DNA from: Leadbetterella sp040829825
GTDB lineage: Bacteria > Bacteroidota > Bacteroidia > Cytophagales > Spirosomataceae
DNA: 64,000 nt
NCBI RefSeq assembly: GCF_040829825.1
Contig: NZ_JBFOLH010000004.1
Strand: one strand, 5' to 3'
A program made the position numbers and the translations under genes. This document shows positions 1 to 7,728 of the stretch, piece after piece. The notes beneath the pieces are model-generated. The model saw only the letters and a program-made list of their open reading frames with translations. It ran no database searches and was not told the DNA's origin. The stretch's first letter is position 1, and every line of letters starts with the position of its first letter.

Positions 1-627
1 GTAGATTTTCACTGGGGAGTGAATGAAAAATACCATGAATATAAAATTTCTACAGAAGATTTTTTTGAGGATACATGCTGGCTACAAAATAAATATGTTA
101 ACATCCGCGTACCGGGGGATAAGGCGCTTTTTAAAATGCTAATTAATCACCATGGAGCCAGAGGTTGTTGGCTTAAATTAAAAGAATTATTTGATTGGAC
201 ACTATTCCTCCGAAAAACAAATCTGTCCCTGGAAGAATGTAGACAAATAAGTAAAAGCATGAAGATGGAAAAAATAATGTCTGTCGGCGAAAAGTTGGCA
301 TCACATACTTTACTTCAAAAATGTGATAATTCTTCGTCTAAAGTTGAAATACAGATAATAAATTATTGGTCTGATGTATTTGAAATATTCTCCAATAAAT
401 TTATACGGTTCTTAAAATTCACACAGATATATATTCATTTACAAGACAAAGACGCAAGTAAAATTCGACTAGCATGGAATTACATCCGTTTTAAAGGATC
501 ATATTTCCCTCAATACAATTATTATTACAGACCTTTTAAAGGTAGGCTACTCTTATTGAATTTTATTTTTAAGTACGTATCTATTTTTTATCAATTTATC
601 ATTGGAAAATTCTCCTTTAAACAATAG
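1..627 (+). CDS. C-terminal part of a nucleotidyltransferase-like protein (PF14907 type), truncated by window edge
   Basis: The reading frame is open from base 1, so the start lies outside the window; a GTG at 19 is only an internal codon. The visible part begins with a D-F-H-W motif, then a hydrophobic/His stretch (LFKMLINHHG) and a Trp/Lys helix (CWLKLKELFDW). This order is what I know of the PF14907 'uncharacterised nucleotidyltransferase' family (DxHW, then a helix around H and W-x-(R/K)-L-K). In Bacteroidota such proteins often sit in lasso-peptide or other RiPP clusters, so a biosynthetic cluster may lie to the left; that is inference. The last 60 residues are basic and aromatic. The gene is much more AT-rich than the rest of the window, which suggests transfer. 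The catalytic N-terminus is not visible, so activity cannot be judged. Confidence 0.6.
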   Translation, partial: VDFHWGVNEKYHEYKISTEDFFEDTCWLQNKYVNIRVPGDKALFKMLINHHGARGCWLKLKELFDWTLFLRKTNLSLEECRQISKSMKMEKIMSVGEKLASHTLLQKCDNSSSKVEIQIINYWSDVFEIFSNKFIRFLKFTQIYIHLQDKDASKIRLAWNYIRFKGSYFPQYNYYYRPFKGRLLLLNFIFKYVSIFYQFIIGKFSFKQ

Positions 628-702
628 TTGTTCTTCTGTACCTCCTCAATCCTTCTGATGTTGCTTCTGACACCCCCACCCATTTTAGGCATTATCTCAT
701 AG

Positions 703-860
703 AATACGTTATTTTTTCACATATCGCTTAGGGAGAGGGCATGAAAAGACACCCGGTAAGGGGCAAGGTGTTTTTGAATTGCCGCAGATTTCAGGGTAAG
801 CGCCTGAAGATTTATTTCCCGGGGATTGCGTTTTATTTCAGCCAGGTATGCGGTTTTGAC
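703..860 (-). repeat. 158-bp direct repeat, copy 1: C-terminal ATPase remnant
   Basis: This segment matches 2161-2318 with about five mismatches over 158 bp, at a constant offset of 1458. On the minus strand it carries an open frame ending in TGA at 717-719. That frame reads AYLAEIKRNPREINLQ, later HLAPYRVSFHALSLSDM. It resembles the C-terminal nuclease-like end of archaeal-type/DUF234 ATPases (an E-x-K-R-N-P motif and a final LSLxDM). It lies directly behind the TGA of the neighbouring ATPase and in the same frame. The rest of the parent gene is absent, so this is a remnant, not a gene. The family call is from memory of the motif. Confidence 0.8.
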
Positions 861-866
861 CGGGTC

Positions 867-2036
867 TCAATACATCAATCCGAAATGCCATAAAGGAATA
901 ACATTCATAAACCCTTTTTCGATACCGTCTTTTACGATAAATCCTTTTTCAACATTTATAATTTGTTTTGACCCCTTATTTCTTCCGCCTATTTCAAAAT
1001 CAAGGTTATCCACTTTAAAATCAGCGGTGGGGGAAGAGAAAATCTCGTGATTTACTCTTAACTGATTGAGAAAGAATGTTTCCCGGGTGTTTCCCGTATT
1101 CTGATTTTCCCCGGCAAGGTTATAGACCAGGTTGGTATTATCCAGGTATACCTTATCTACTTTCCCAAGGCCCCGAACTCCGCCGGTCGCCGTTCTTAGC
1201 TGGGCAATCATTCCGGCTTCTTCAATATACATAAGATAATCAGCTATGTTATTTCTGCTGATATTCAGTATTTCCGCAATTTTGCTCATGTTAGGCTTAA
1301 AAGGTACACTTTCTGCTACAATTGCCATCAATTGCCTTAGTTTCCGGCCTGTAGATACATTCATACCGGCATAGACCGGAATATCTGTTTCCAACGTCTG
1401 GTTGATGACCTGCCGTAGCCTCAAACCAAAATCATCTTCTGAGGCAAAAGGATAATATCCTTTTTTCAGATAGTTGGCAAACAGAGGTAAAGGGTGCGGT
1501 ATTTGCGGCAAATCCACCCGATGATCCAGAATCTCCTGCAGCGTAAATTTCGGAGCTTCTACCCCGTGAAATAACGCTAAATATTCCCGGAAAGATAACC
1601 CCTGCATGCCATAAATAATGGCTCTCCGACTTAAATCCGAACCCCCTTTTTTGATGTCTAAAACAGAAGAGCCTGTAAAAACTACTTTGAGATGCCGGTG
1701 ATAATCGTATATCAGCTTCAGCTCTTTAGACCAATCCGGATATTTATGTATTTCATCTATAAACAGGTATTTACCTCCCGACTTTACAAAAAAATCAGCC
1801 AAATCCAACAACCGGTTTCCTGCGAAATAAAAATCTTCCGCTGTAACATACAGTGTTTCATGCAGGGGCAGGTTCTCCCGGATATACTGAAGTACCAGGG
1901 TGGTTTTACCCACACCACGGGGGCCTGTTAAGCCTACCAGCCTGTTTTGCCAGTTAATCTGATGAAACATATACCTGACAAACTCTGTTTTTGTTTCACT
2001 AACCAGCTTATTAGAATATTCGAATAAGGATTGCAT
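867..2036 (-). CDS. AAA-type ATPase with DUF4143 C-terminal domain
   Basis: A 389-aa protein of the P-loop ATPase/DUF4143 family. Walker A is GPRGVGKTT at about residues 38-46, Walker B is LFIDEIH at about 91-97, and a sensor-like VVFTGSS follows at about 118-124. A DUF4143-like C-terminal half ends in PLWHFGLMY, the usual end of this family in Bacteroidota, so the gene looks complete. I chose the ATG at 2036 (MQSLFEYSN). A longer frame using TTG at 2084 would start inside a palindrome that looks like an operator. The cellular role of the family is unsettled. The gene stands alone, on the minus strand, bracketed by 158-bp direct repeats that are pieces of a related ATPase. This points to a mobile or recombining ATPase locus. 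Confidence 0.88.
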   Translation of the reverse strand: MQSLFEYSNKLVSETKTEFVRYMFHQINWQNRLVGLTGPRGVGKTTLVLQYIRENLPLHETLYVTAEDFYFAGNRLLDLADFFVKSGGKYLFIDEIHKYPDWSKELKLIYDYHRHLKVVFTGSSVLDIKKGGSDLSRRAIIYGMQGLSFREYLALFHGVEAPKFTLQEILDHRVDLPQIPHPLPLFANYLKKGYYPFASEDDFGLRLRQVINQTLETDIPVYAGMNVSTGRKLRQLMAIVAESVPFKPNMSKIAEILNISRNNIADYLMYIEEAGMIAQLRTATGGVRGLGKVDKVYLDNTNLVYNLAGENQNTGNTRETFFLNQLRVNHEIFSSPTADFKVDNLDFEIGGRNKGSKQIINVEKGFIVKDGIEKGFMNVIPLWHFGLMY

Positions 2037-2064
2037 TTTTTTAATTTTATCCAAAAATACAAAA

Positions 2065-2117
2065 TTTGCACTATCATGGTGCAAAAAAATACAAAATTTG
2101 CACTATGATAGTGCAAA
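2065..2117 (-). promoter_or_regulatory. Tandem palindromes upstream of the ATPase (putative operator pair)
   Basis: Two copies of an inverted repeat lie just upstream of the ATPase start. At 2097-2117 the arms TTTGCACTAT and ATAGTGCAAA are perfectly complementary around a single G. At 2065-2085 the same element carries two changes. The centres are 32 bp apart, about three helical turns, and the flanking AATACAAAA is duplicated too, so the unit is a 32-bp tandem repeat. Position and symmetry suggest binding of a dimeric regulator, possibly the ATPase itself. No protein can be assigned from sequence. Confidence 0.6.
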
Positions 2118-2160
2118 ATGTAACTGTACAAAAGAAAAGTTAAGTATCCGCGGGCAATAA

Positions 2161-2318
2161 AATACGTGATTTTTTCACCTATCGTTTAGGGTGAGGGCAT
2201 GAAAAGACACCCGGTAAGGGGCAAGGTGTTTTTGAATTGCCGCAGATTTCAGGGTAAGCGCCTGAAGATTTATTTTCCGGGGATTGCGTTTTATTTCAGC
2301 CAGGTATGCGGTTTTGTC
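2161..2318 (-). repeat. 158-bp direct repeat, copy 2: C-terminal ATPase remnant
   Basis: This is the second copy of the 703-860 repeat. The minus-strand frame ends at a TGA (2175-2177) and is closed upstream by an in-frame TGA at 2340-2342. It therefore encodes at most about 55 residues (VNLDKTAYLAEIKRNPRK...HALTLNDR). Frame and stop are kept in both copies, and the few differences change residues without breaking the frame. Recombination between the two copies would delete the ATPase with its palindromes. The remaining sequence to 2440 shows no gene. Confidence 0.8.
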
Positions 2319-2439
2319 CAGGTTGACCCCGGTGTTCGGTCAGTCGGGTAGCAGCCCCGAGAGTATAAAGTCAGTAAGGGAAATACAGATCTGATTGGCA
2401 ATACGTTAGTACGATCCGTGGGGCAAATCCTGTGAACCC

Positions 2440-3831
2440 TCAAAATCTTTTCTCCAGGCTCACAGTTAAACCGGTAGCATGAGGCAAGAGCTCCCCCACA
2501 TCAGACGCCAGCATAAAGCCGGTAGTAAAACCCTTTGCCAGGTTTCGGCGACCTTCCAGGCAGAAAGAGAACTGGTTACTAATGGGAAACCGGGATTCCG
2601 TTCTCCGGGTACCAAAATTGCGCGAATAAGAAAGCTTCAGCCGGGTATCCCAGTCATAGGTTTTCCCTTCAAAACCGGCCTGCAGGCCCCAAAGCCGGTT
2701 GTTCACAAAATACTCCAGCTCGTTATAGGGGAACCCTTCATTGGCCGTGTGCCGGGGAGTGATAAAAGGGGTACCCAGCCCCTGGCTGCGGTAAGACCAT
2801 CCGTAATTGTAAAGATAATGGTTATGGTAGTTCTCGTTTCCCGTTGGAGTAGGTTTTGACCAGGGCTCACCGGCCTGGTTTTTGGTATATAGCAGCTCCA
2901 GCAGCAGCTTGTTCCAGCCGACCCGGCCGGAGCCTTCACTTTTCTTTTGTACCATGACCCCCATCAGTCCGTCTGCAATATTGGCCAGGTGCCAGAGAGC
3001 ACCCACTTCATAGAAGAACTGCCGGTAGGCGGCTATCCTGTAATTTTGTACATCATATTCCGCACGGATATCTATATTCCCTACATGGTTCCCCACTTTA
3101 CTGTCCTGCCAGACCTTACCACTGACTACCGACCAGTAACGCTGCGCCTTGCTCATGGTAAATGATTCATGCAACTTATACTCATCTCCCCAGTAAGCAT
3201 TGTCGGCAAAGCCACCGTACAATTTCAATTTCCAATAGGGCCGGGCTATCCGTATCCACAATGATTTCTGATGAAAATAGGTATATAAAGAATCTACTTG
3301 TGCCAGTGTTCCCCGGGTAGGAATATACCCGTACCAGCCATGAGCATAATTTCCGCGGGCAGCAATCAGGGTGTTTTTAGGCCAGTATTCCGGTACACGG
3401 AGCTCGATTTTCGGAATTCCGAGGGCATTCCCGGAAATAGCGAATGAGCCCATTGAAAGTGTGCTGTCAGTCAGGCCCAGGAATTCTTTTATACGCCCTC
3501 CGCGAGCCTCCAGAAAGCCCAGCTTCAGCTTCCCGTACCCTTCAATGATACGGAAGCGGCTCTCCTCTCCCACGTCTGCCCGGCCCTCCAGGCCTATTCC
3601 CCAGTCTATCCACTGCTTTTTCCCGGCATCTGTCTCTTTATAGTCGCGATATACCCTTCCCAGAAGTGTGGCTGAACCGCCGGAAAGCGGCGTGCTGCCG
3701 TATTGATTGGATCGCAGCCAGAAGGGAACTTCGTTATCCAGGTTCAGGCGGGCCTCCAGCGCTCCCTGCCATTGCTGGGCAGCGAGAGGAAAAATGATCG
3801 TGCTGAACAGGATAAGAAGAAGTTTCTTCAT
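2440..3831 (-). CDS. Wzi-family capsule assembly outer-membrane protein (first copy)
   Basis: A 463-aa protein starting with a clear signal peptide (MKKLLLILFSTIIFPLAAQQ; cleavage likely after AAQ). The mature part begins with a WQGALEARL strand and has a PFWLRSNQYG element, then many alternating aromatic strands ending in LTVSLEKRF with a terminal Phe, as expected of an outer-membrane beta-barrel. This pattern fits the capsule assembly Wzi family (PF14052), whose E. coli member anchors capsular polysaccharide at the cell surface. It lies 40 bp downstream of a sugar transferase and close to a second Wzi-like gene, all on the minus strand, which supports a role in capsule or exopolysaccharide. 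The anchored polymer cannot be named. Confidence 0.85.
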   Translation of the reverse strand: MKKLLLILFSTIIFPLAAQQWQGALEARLNLDNEVPFWLRSNQYGSTPLSGGSATLLGRVYRDYKETDAGKKQWIDWGIGLEGRADVGEESRFRIIEGYGKLKLGFLEARGGRIKEFLGLTDSTLSMGSFAISGNALGIPKIELRVPEYWPKNTLIAARGNYAHGWYGYIPTRGTLAQVDSLYTYFHQKSLWIRIARPYWKLKLYGGFADNAYWGDEYKLHESFTMSKAQRYWSVVSGKVWQDSKVGNHVGNIDIRAEYDVQNYRIAAYRQFFYEVGALWHLANIADGLMGVMVQKKSEGSGRVGWNKLLLELLYTKNQAGEPWSKPTPTGNENYHNHYLYNYGWSYRSQGLGTPFITPRHTANEGFPYNELEYFVNNRLWGLQAGFEGKTYDWDTRLKLSYSRNFGTRRTESRFPISNQFSFCLEGRRNLAKGFTTGFMLASDVGELLPHATGLTVSLEKRF

Positions 3832-3871
3832 AGGGTGTTAAGATTTGAACTCCGGCTTTTTAACAGCAAAG

Positions 3872-5230
3872 CTACTTCCCTGATGCTGCAAATATCACCC
3901 GTACGGTCCGGAAAATAATCGACACGTCTTCCTGGAGAGAAGGTGCGTAGGTCAGGTCTATATTCGCTCTTTCCTTGATCTCCCGGGCATTCGAAGCATA
4001 GCCGTACAGGGTCTGGCCTATGGAGGTAAGGCCAGGCTTGACCGAAACCAGCAGGCGGTACCCTTCGGGCATATCTCTTTTCAGGATATCGATATCGTAA
4101 CCGGCAAGAGGCCGGGGGCCTACGATAGACATATCTCCTTTCAGCACATTAAAAAACTGGGGCAGCTCATCAAGCCGGGTCCTTCGCATAAAATGCCCCC
4201 AGGGCGTAATGCGTTCATCGGTCTCGCCCAGTGAATGCCGCTGCTCGGCATTTACCTTCATGCTCCGGAATTTATAAATGGTAAACGGCTTACCCATCAG
4301 GCCGGTACGGCGCTGCCGGTAAATGGCCGGCCCTCTCGATGTAATCTTGGTGGCCAGGCCCAGCAAAAGAAAAAAGGGAAAGCCTCCAACAATCACTATA
4401 CAGGAGAAAAAGATGTCAAAAACCCGCTTCAGGTAGGCCTCACGGGTCTGGTAGAAGGTTTGGGGCAGGTAGCGGAATATCGGGATATAATCGTGGTATT
4501 CCACATCCAGGCGGTTCGGAATATCAATATAGTCGGGCAGAAGCTTCACTTCCGATTCCATCTCGTAGGCCGCATCGGCAATTTCCTTGAAGGCCCGGGT
4601 ATCCATGTCGCCGCCATAGCAGTAAATGTAATCGATTGCATATTCCTTCATAAAAGGAATGACGTCAGCATAAGTACCCTGGTAAAGGGGCGAGGTCACC
4701 TTATTGCCGAAATACCCCAGATAATTCATTCCCAGCTCGGGATGCATATCATAGTACCGGGTAAGCGATTCGGCTTTTTCGGTACCGCTCACCACTATAT
4801 AGCTGCGGTGATTATACCCGTGTAAGCGATACTGCTTGAGCCCCCATACAAATACGACACGCCAGAGGCTGCCCAGCACAAAAAAGGAACTGTACAGGAG
4901 AGCAAGGTGCAGCCGGGAGAAATAATACCCCTGTGTAGCGGTAATGTACAGCGACACCAACGCGCCGTGTACGGCCAGCAAAGTAAGAAAACGGAGTTCC
5001 AGGTGAGAGGTGCTGAATTGCACCCGTGAAAAAACATACGGTTTGATAATAAATACCAAGACCATCCAGCCAATATTAATTACTCCCCAAAGCGAAAGGT
5101 AGGGGTCCTGGAGAACACCGTTAAAGTCATCGTAATTATAAAAATAGGCCACAAAATAAGACAGGTTGAGCAGTAACATGTCAGTGGCAATATTGATCAG
5201 TGGTATAAATGAGGAGTACCGGTGTTTCAT
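3872..5230 (-). CDS. Polyprenyl-phosphate sugar-phosphate transferase initiating exopolysaccharide synthesis
   Basis: A 452-aa membrane protein of the WcaJ/CpsE (PNPT) type, which transfers a sugar-1-phosphate to undecaprenyl phosphate as the first step of capsule or exopolysaccharide assembly. Hydrophobic segments at about 10-32, 47-66, 83-100 and 108-130 precede a CoA-binding/Rossmann-like middle (YIVVSGTEKAE at about 144). The catalytic bacterial sugar transferase domain begins with a membrane hairpin at about 270-292. Family motifs are KFRSM (320-324), RRTRLDELPQ (349-358), DMSIVGPRP (366-374) and KPG (398-400). It lies between two Wzi-family genes. Other polymerase and flippase genes are not in the window, so this is an outlying or partial capsule locus. 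Confidence 0.92.
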   Translation of the reverse strand: MKHRYSSFIPLINIATDMLLLNLSYFVAYFYNYDDFNGVLQDPYLSLWGVINIGWMVLVFIIKPYVFSRVQFSTSHLELRFLTLLAVHGALVSLYITATQGYYFSRLHLALLYSSFFVLGSLWRVVFVWGLKQYRLHGYNHRSYIVVSGTEKAESLTRYYDMHPELGMNYLGYFGNKVTSPLYQGTYADVIPFMKEYAIDYIYCYGGDMDTRAFKEIADAAYEMESEVKLLPDYIDIPNRLDVEYHDYIPIFRYLPQTFYQTREAYLKRVFDIFFSCIVIVGGFPFFLLLGLATKITSRGPAIYRQRRTGLMGKPFTIYKFRSMKVNAEQRHSLGETDERITPWGHFMRRTRLDELPQFFNVLKGDMSIVGPRPLAGYDIDILKRDMPEGYRLLVSVKPGLTSIGQTLYGYASNAREIKERANIDLTYAPSLQEDVSIIFRTVRVIFAASGK

Positions 5231-5270
5231 ATTAAAAGAGAGTGCATTTTAACTACTTAACCGAAAGGCA

Positions 5271-5278
5271 CAAAGGTA
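5271..5278 (-). promoter_or_regulatory. Bacteroidota -7 promoter box for the sugar transferase
   Basis: On the minus strand the sequence TACCTTTG matches the Bacteroidota -7 consensus TAnnTTTG, about 40 bases before the ATG at 5230. No convincing -33 TTTG is visible at the usual spacing. The call rests on the -7 box and its position. Confidence 0.45.
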
Positions 5279-5411
5279 GTTAAGAAACAGGGGAAATACC
5301 AGCCGAAAAGGGAAAACTTATTAAACGGTATTACGGAATAAAAAGCCTGACAGCCCAAAATACGAAATATTTACAACTTATGAAAAAGCGAAATTTTTTA
5401 TAACGTGCTAG

Positions 5412-6806
5412 CTACCAACTTTTTATATATGAAACGTTTACCCCTGCACTCACCGGCAGAAGGGTACCCCGGTCATACGCCAGTTCTACCCGCACAGCAG
5501 AAGAAGCTGTGTTATTTTTTTGTAAAGCCAGCAGGAACGACGACTGGGTACGGGCTTTGAACGGAAACTGGTAGGTACCCAGGTTAGTGCTGTAGTTTCC
5601 TTTCAGCACATAGTCAATCTCCAGGGGCAGCCGGCCGGCCAATGCCCATTGAAACATCTCCACCCGGTTGTTATCGATCTGGTATTCAGGGTCATCCCAG
5701 GAGTAGTAGAGAGTGCGGATAAGCGGGGTGCCGATCACCCGCCCTTTGTAGGTCCAGCCGTCACGGTATTGGGCGTGGTTGAAATAATTATCCCGGCCCC
5801 GTAGCTGCCCCGGAACGTTCTTGCCGGTAACAAACATACTTCCCCCCTGATTCATCGTTCCCAGGTATTCCAGGTTGATCCGGCGAAGCAGCGGAAAGCC
5901 GTTAAACGTCAGGGTCAGACCATTGAGCCCGTCAGTAATATTGTTCAGGAAAAAAAGAGAGCCGTCTTCATAAATATTCTGACGATACACCAGTATCCCT
6001 CCAAATTCTGTTTTTATTTCGAGACCCAGATCCATTGTTCCCAAATGATTTCCAACCCGGTTCTCACCATCAAATTCAGATATAGGAGCATTAGGGTCCG
6101 GGTTTCTTGTCCCAAAAAACACATACTGAAAGTTTGCAAAGCCGTCAGGCAGCTTTCCGTCTACCGAGAAGAAGGGCGATTCTCCGCCCCATTGTACCTG
6201 GTGGTTGAACCCGGCGTGCACCTTGGCCTTCCAGGCCGGCTTGCCCAGCCGCATATAAATCCATTTCTGGTGAAGCTTCACCTGGCGGGTCACCGGCCGG
6301 CCCGAATCAAACCAGCCGTGGGCCATGGCCCCTTTCACCGCAATCAGCCCGTTTTTCAACAGGGGGGTGTATTCCGGTATCCCGGCCTGTATCTTCCATA
6401 ACGGCAGGGCATTCCCCGACCAGATATAGGAACCTGAGGTCAGCAGGGTATCGGTCAGGCCCACAATCTCCTTCCTGCGGCCCCCGTATACTTCCAGGAA
6501 TTTCCATTTGCCTTTGACATAGGCCTGCGGAAGCAGGAATTGCGATGCTTTTCCGGCGTTCAGATGCGGCTCTACCGTAAAGCCGTAGTCAAAATTATGG
6601 CGGAGGGTATCGTACTCTTTAGCAACTCTGGCATTGAGATACAGCACCCCTCCATTCTCCGGTACCAGGCCGTAGCGGTTGCTATGCAGGAAAAAAGGCG
6701 TTTGCTCCGTTGCGCCGATAAGTCCGACCCGCGTCTCCATCTGCAATGGATACTGGGCACGTAGGGCAGATACGGTGAAAAGGAGGAACAACGTTTTCCT
6801 GAACAT
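5412..6806 (-). CDS. Wzi-family capsule assembly outer-membrane protein (second copy)
   Basis: A 464-aa paralogue of the 2440-3831 protein. The start at 6806 (MFRKTLFLLFTVSALRAQ) gives a compact signal peptide; the in-frame ATG nine codons upstream adds a polar extension that fits less well. Shared elements include PFFLHSNRYGLVP after the first strand, an EVYGGRRKEIVGLTDT block (compare EARGGRIKEFLGLTDS in the other copy), the SGNALPLWKIQAGIPEY motif, and an aromatic C-terminal strand ending NVSYIKSW. It is an outer-membrane beta-barrel, likely anchoring capsule, as in PF14052. It is upstream of the sugar transferase by about 180 bp, which holds a separate promoter box, so the two may not be one transcript. 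Confidence 0.83.
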   Translation of the reverse strand: MFRKTLFLLFTVSALRAQYPLQMETRVGLIGATEQTPFFLHSNRYGLVPENGGVLYLNARVAKEYDTLRHNFDYGFTVEPHLNAGKASQFLLPQAYVKGKWKFLEVYGGRRKEIVGLTDTLLTSGSYIWSGNALPLWKIQAGIPEYTPLLKNGLIAVKGAMAHGWFDSGRPVTRQVKLHQKWIYMRLGKPAWKAKVHAGFNHQVQWGGESPFFSVDGKLPDGFANFQYVFFGTRNPDPNAPISEFDGENRVGNHLGTMDLGLEIKTEFGGILVYRQNIYEDGSLFFLNNITDGLNGLTLTFNGFPLLRRINLEYLGTMNQGGSMFVTGKNVPGQLRGRDNYFNHAQYRDGWTYKGRVIGTPLIRTLYYSWDDPEYQIDNNRVEMFQWALAGRLPLEIDYVLKGNYSTNLGTYQFPFKARTQSSFLLALQKNNTASSAVRVELAYDRGTLLPVSAGVNVSYIKSW

Positions 6807-6926
6807 GCGGTCGTGGTTTGATTTAATCTGCAAAGAAAACGAATTCTCGTGTCAAAATACTAACCGGCAGTGATATTTATATTCCGTTACATTGCTTATC
6901 TTTACCCAAACATTACACAACTTCGT

Positions 6927-7454
6927 ATGAAATCCCTGCTTAACTTATTTCCCCCTGCAGCCGTAGCTGCATTCAGAAGAATTTCTTATCCCAAAGGGCA
7001 AATCCTGCTTCACACAGGCGATATTTCAGACAAGATCTGGTTGATAGAAGAAGGCATGGTACGCGAGTTTTTTGTACCGGAAGGCCGGCGGGAGCTCACC
7101 ACCCAGATTGCCGGTGCCGGCTCATTCATCTATTCACCTTCCAGCTACCTGAGCGGCGAACCCTCCGGAAGGATTATTGAGGCGATCGAAAAGTGCCGGG
7201 TCATCCCGGTAGCCAGAGACAACACCACGCCCCACTTCCTCCAGGCGGTATTCGAACAGACCATTGTTCGTACCGAAAAACACAACGCCATTCTTCAGCT
7301 GAAACATCCCCTCCAGCGACTCGAGGCTTTTGAGCGCCTCTACCCCGAATTGTGTAACCGCATCCCGCTGTATTACGTGGCCTCGCTCCTGAACATGACA
7401 CCGCAAACCCTCAGCCGGGTTCGGAGCTCCCGTGCCCGGCCGCCGGCTCCGTAA
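6927..7454 (+). CDS. Crp/Fnr-family transcriptional regulator
   Basis: A 175-aa protein with an N-terminal cyclic-nucleotide-binding-like beta-barrel (SYPKGQILLHTGDISDKIWLIEEG, residues about 20-43, carries the family's G-D-x-(S/A)-x-x-x-(W/Y)-x-(I/L)-x-x-G pattern). A C-terminal helix-turn-helix follows (PLYYVASLLNMTPQTLSRVR). I prefer the ATG at 6927; a frame from 6870 adds 19 residues with no family resemblance. Arg/Ser residues that bind cAMP in E. coli Crp are not evident, so the ligand is unknown. The tail after the recognition helix (SSRARPPAP) is short and Arg/Pro rich, unlike its homologue at 26579. It is divergent from the second Wzi gene, with about 120 bp between the starts, and could regulate it. 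Confidence 0.85.
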   Translation: MKSLLNLFPPAAVAAFRRISYPKGQILLHTGDISDKIWLIEEGMVREFFVPEGRRELTTQIAGAGSFIYSPSSYLSGEPSGRIIEAIEKCRVIPVARDNTTPHFLQAVFEQTIVRTEKHNAILQLKHPLQRLEAFERLYPELCNRIPLYYVASLLNMTPQTLSRVRSSRARPPAP

Positions 7455-7631
7455 GCACCGGGGGCCGTTCGTACAATAAAAGCGATTTTTCATCCCATTC
7501 CCTGCACAGGTTTATCACACTTTTCTAACTTTGTACGTTTTGTTCCTGACAAGCGCCTCTCGTCTGCGCCCGAGGTGACAATGGCCCCCATTCTTGTCAA
7601 TAACAGCGTAGGCGAGAAAACGAGTGCTACC

Positions 7632-7690
7632 TGTCAGTCGGGTACCAAATGTCAGTTCGGATACCACCTGTCACGTCGAGCGAAGTCGAG
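7632..7690 (+). repeat. Short imperfect tandem repeats in the 7454-7729 spacer
   Basis: Units starting TGTCAGT and ending in a CGG/TACCA block occur at about 7632-7649 and 7650-7668, with a third partial unit (TGTCACG) from 7669. They run into GTCGAGCGAAGTCGAG (7675-7690), a short inverted-repeat motif seen between genes in many bacteria. Nothing else is recognisable in the 275-bp spacer, and no promoter box is clear. Confidence 0.4.
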
Positions 7691-7728
7691 AACCGGGCCC
7701 AAATAGCCCAATATAAATTTTTATATAT

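Noticed and set aside
717..866. TGA read-through extending the ATPase by about 48 residues
   Set aside because: The frame continues after TGA at 867-869, but the ATPase already has its family's usual end, and the same tail exists separately at 2161-2318. A remnant explains it better.
826..1050. Plus-strand 74-aa frame across repeat copy 1
   Set aside because: Overlaps the ATPase gene on the other strand; no domain seen.
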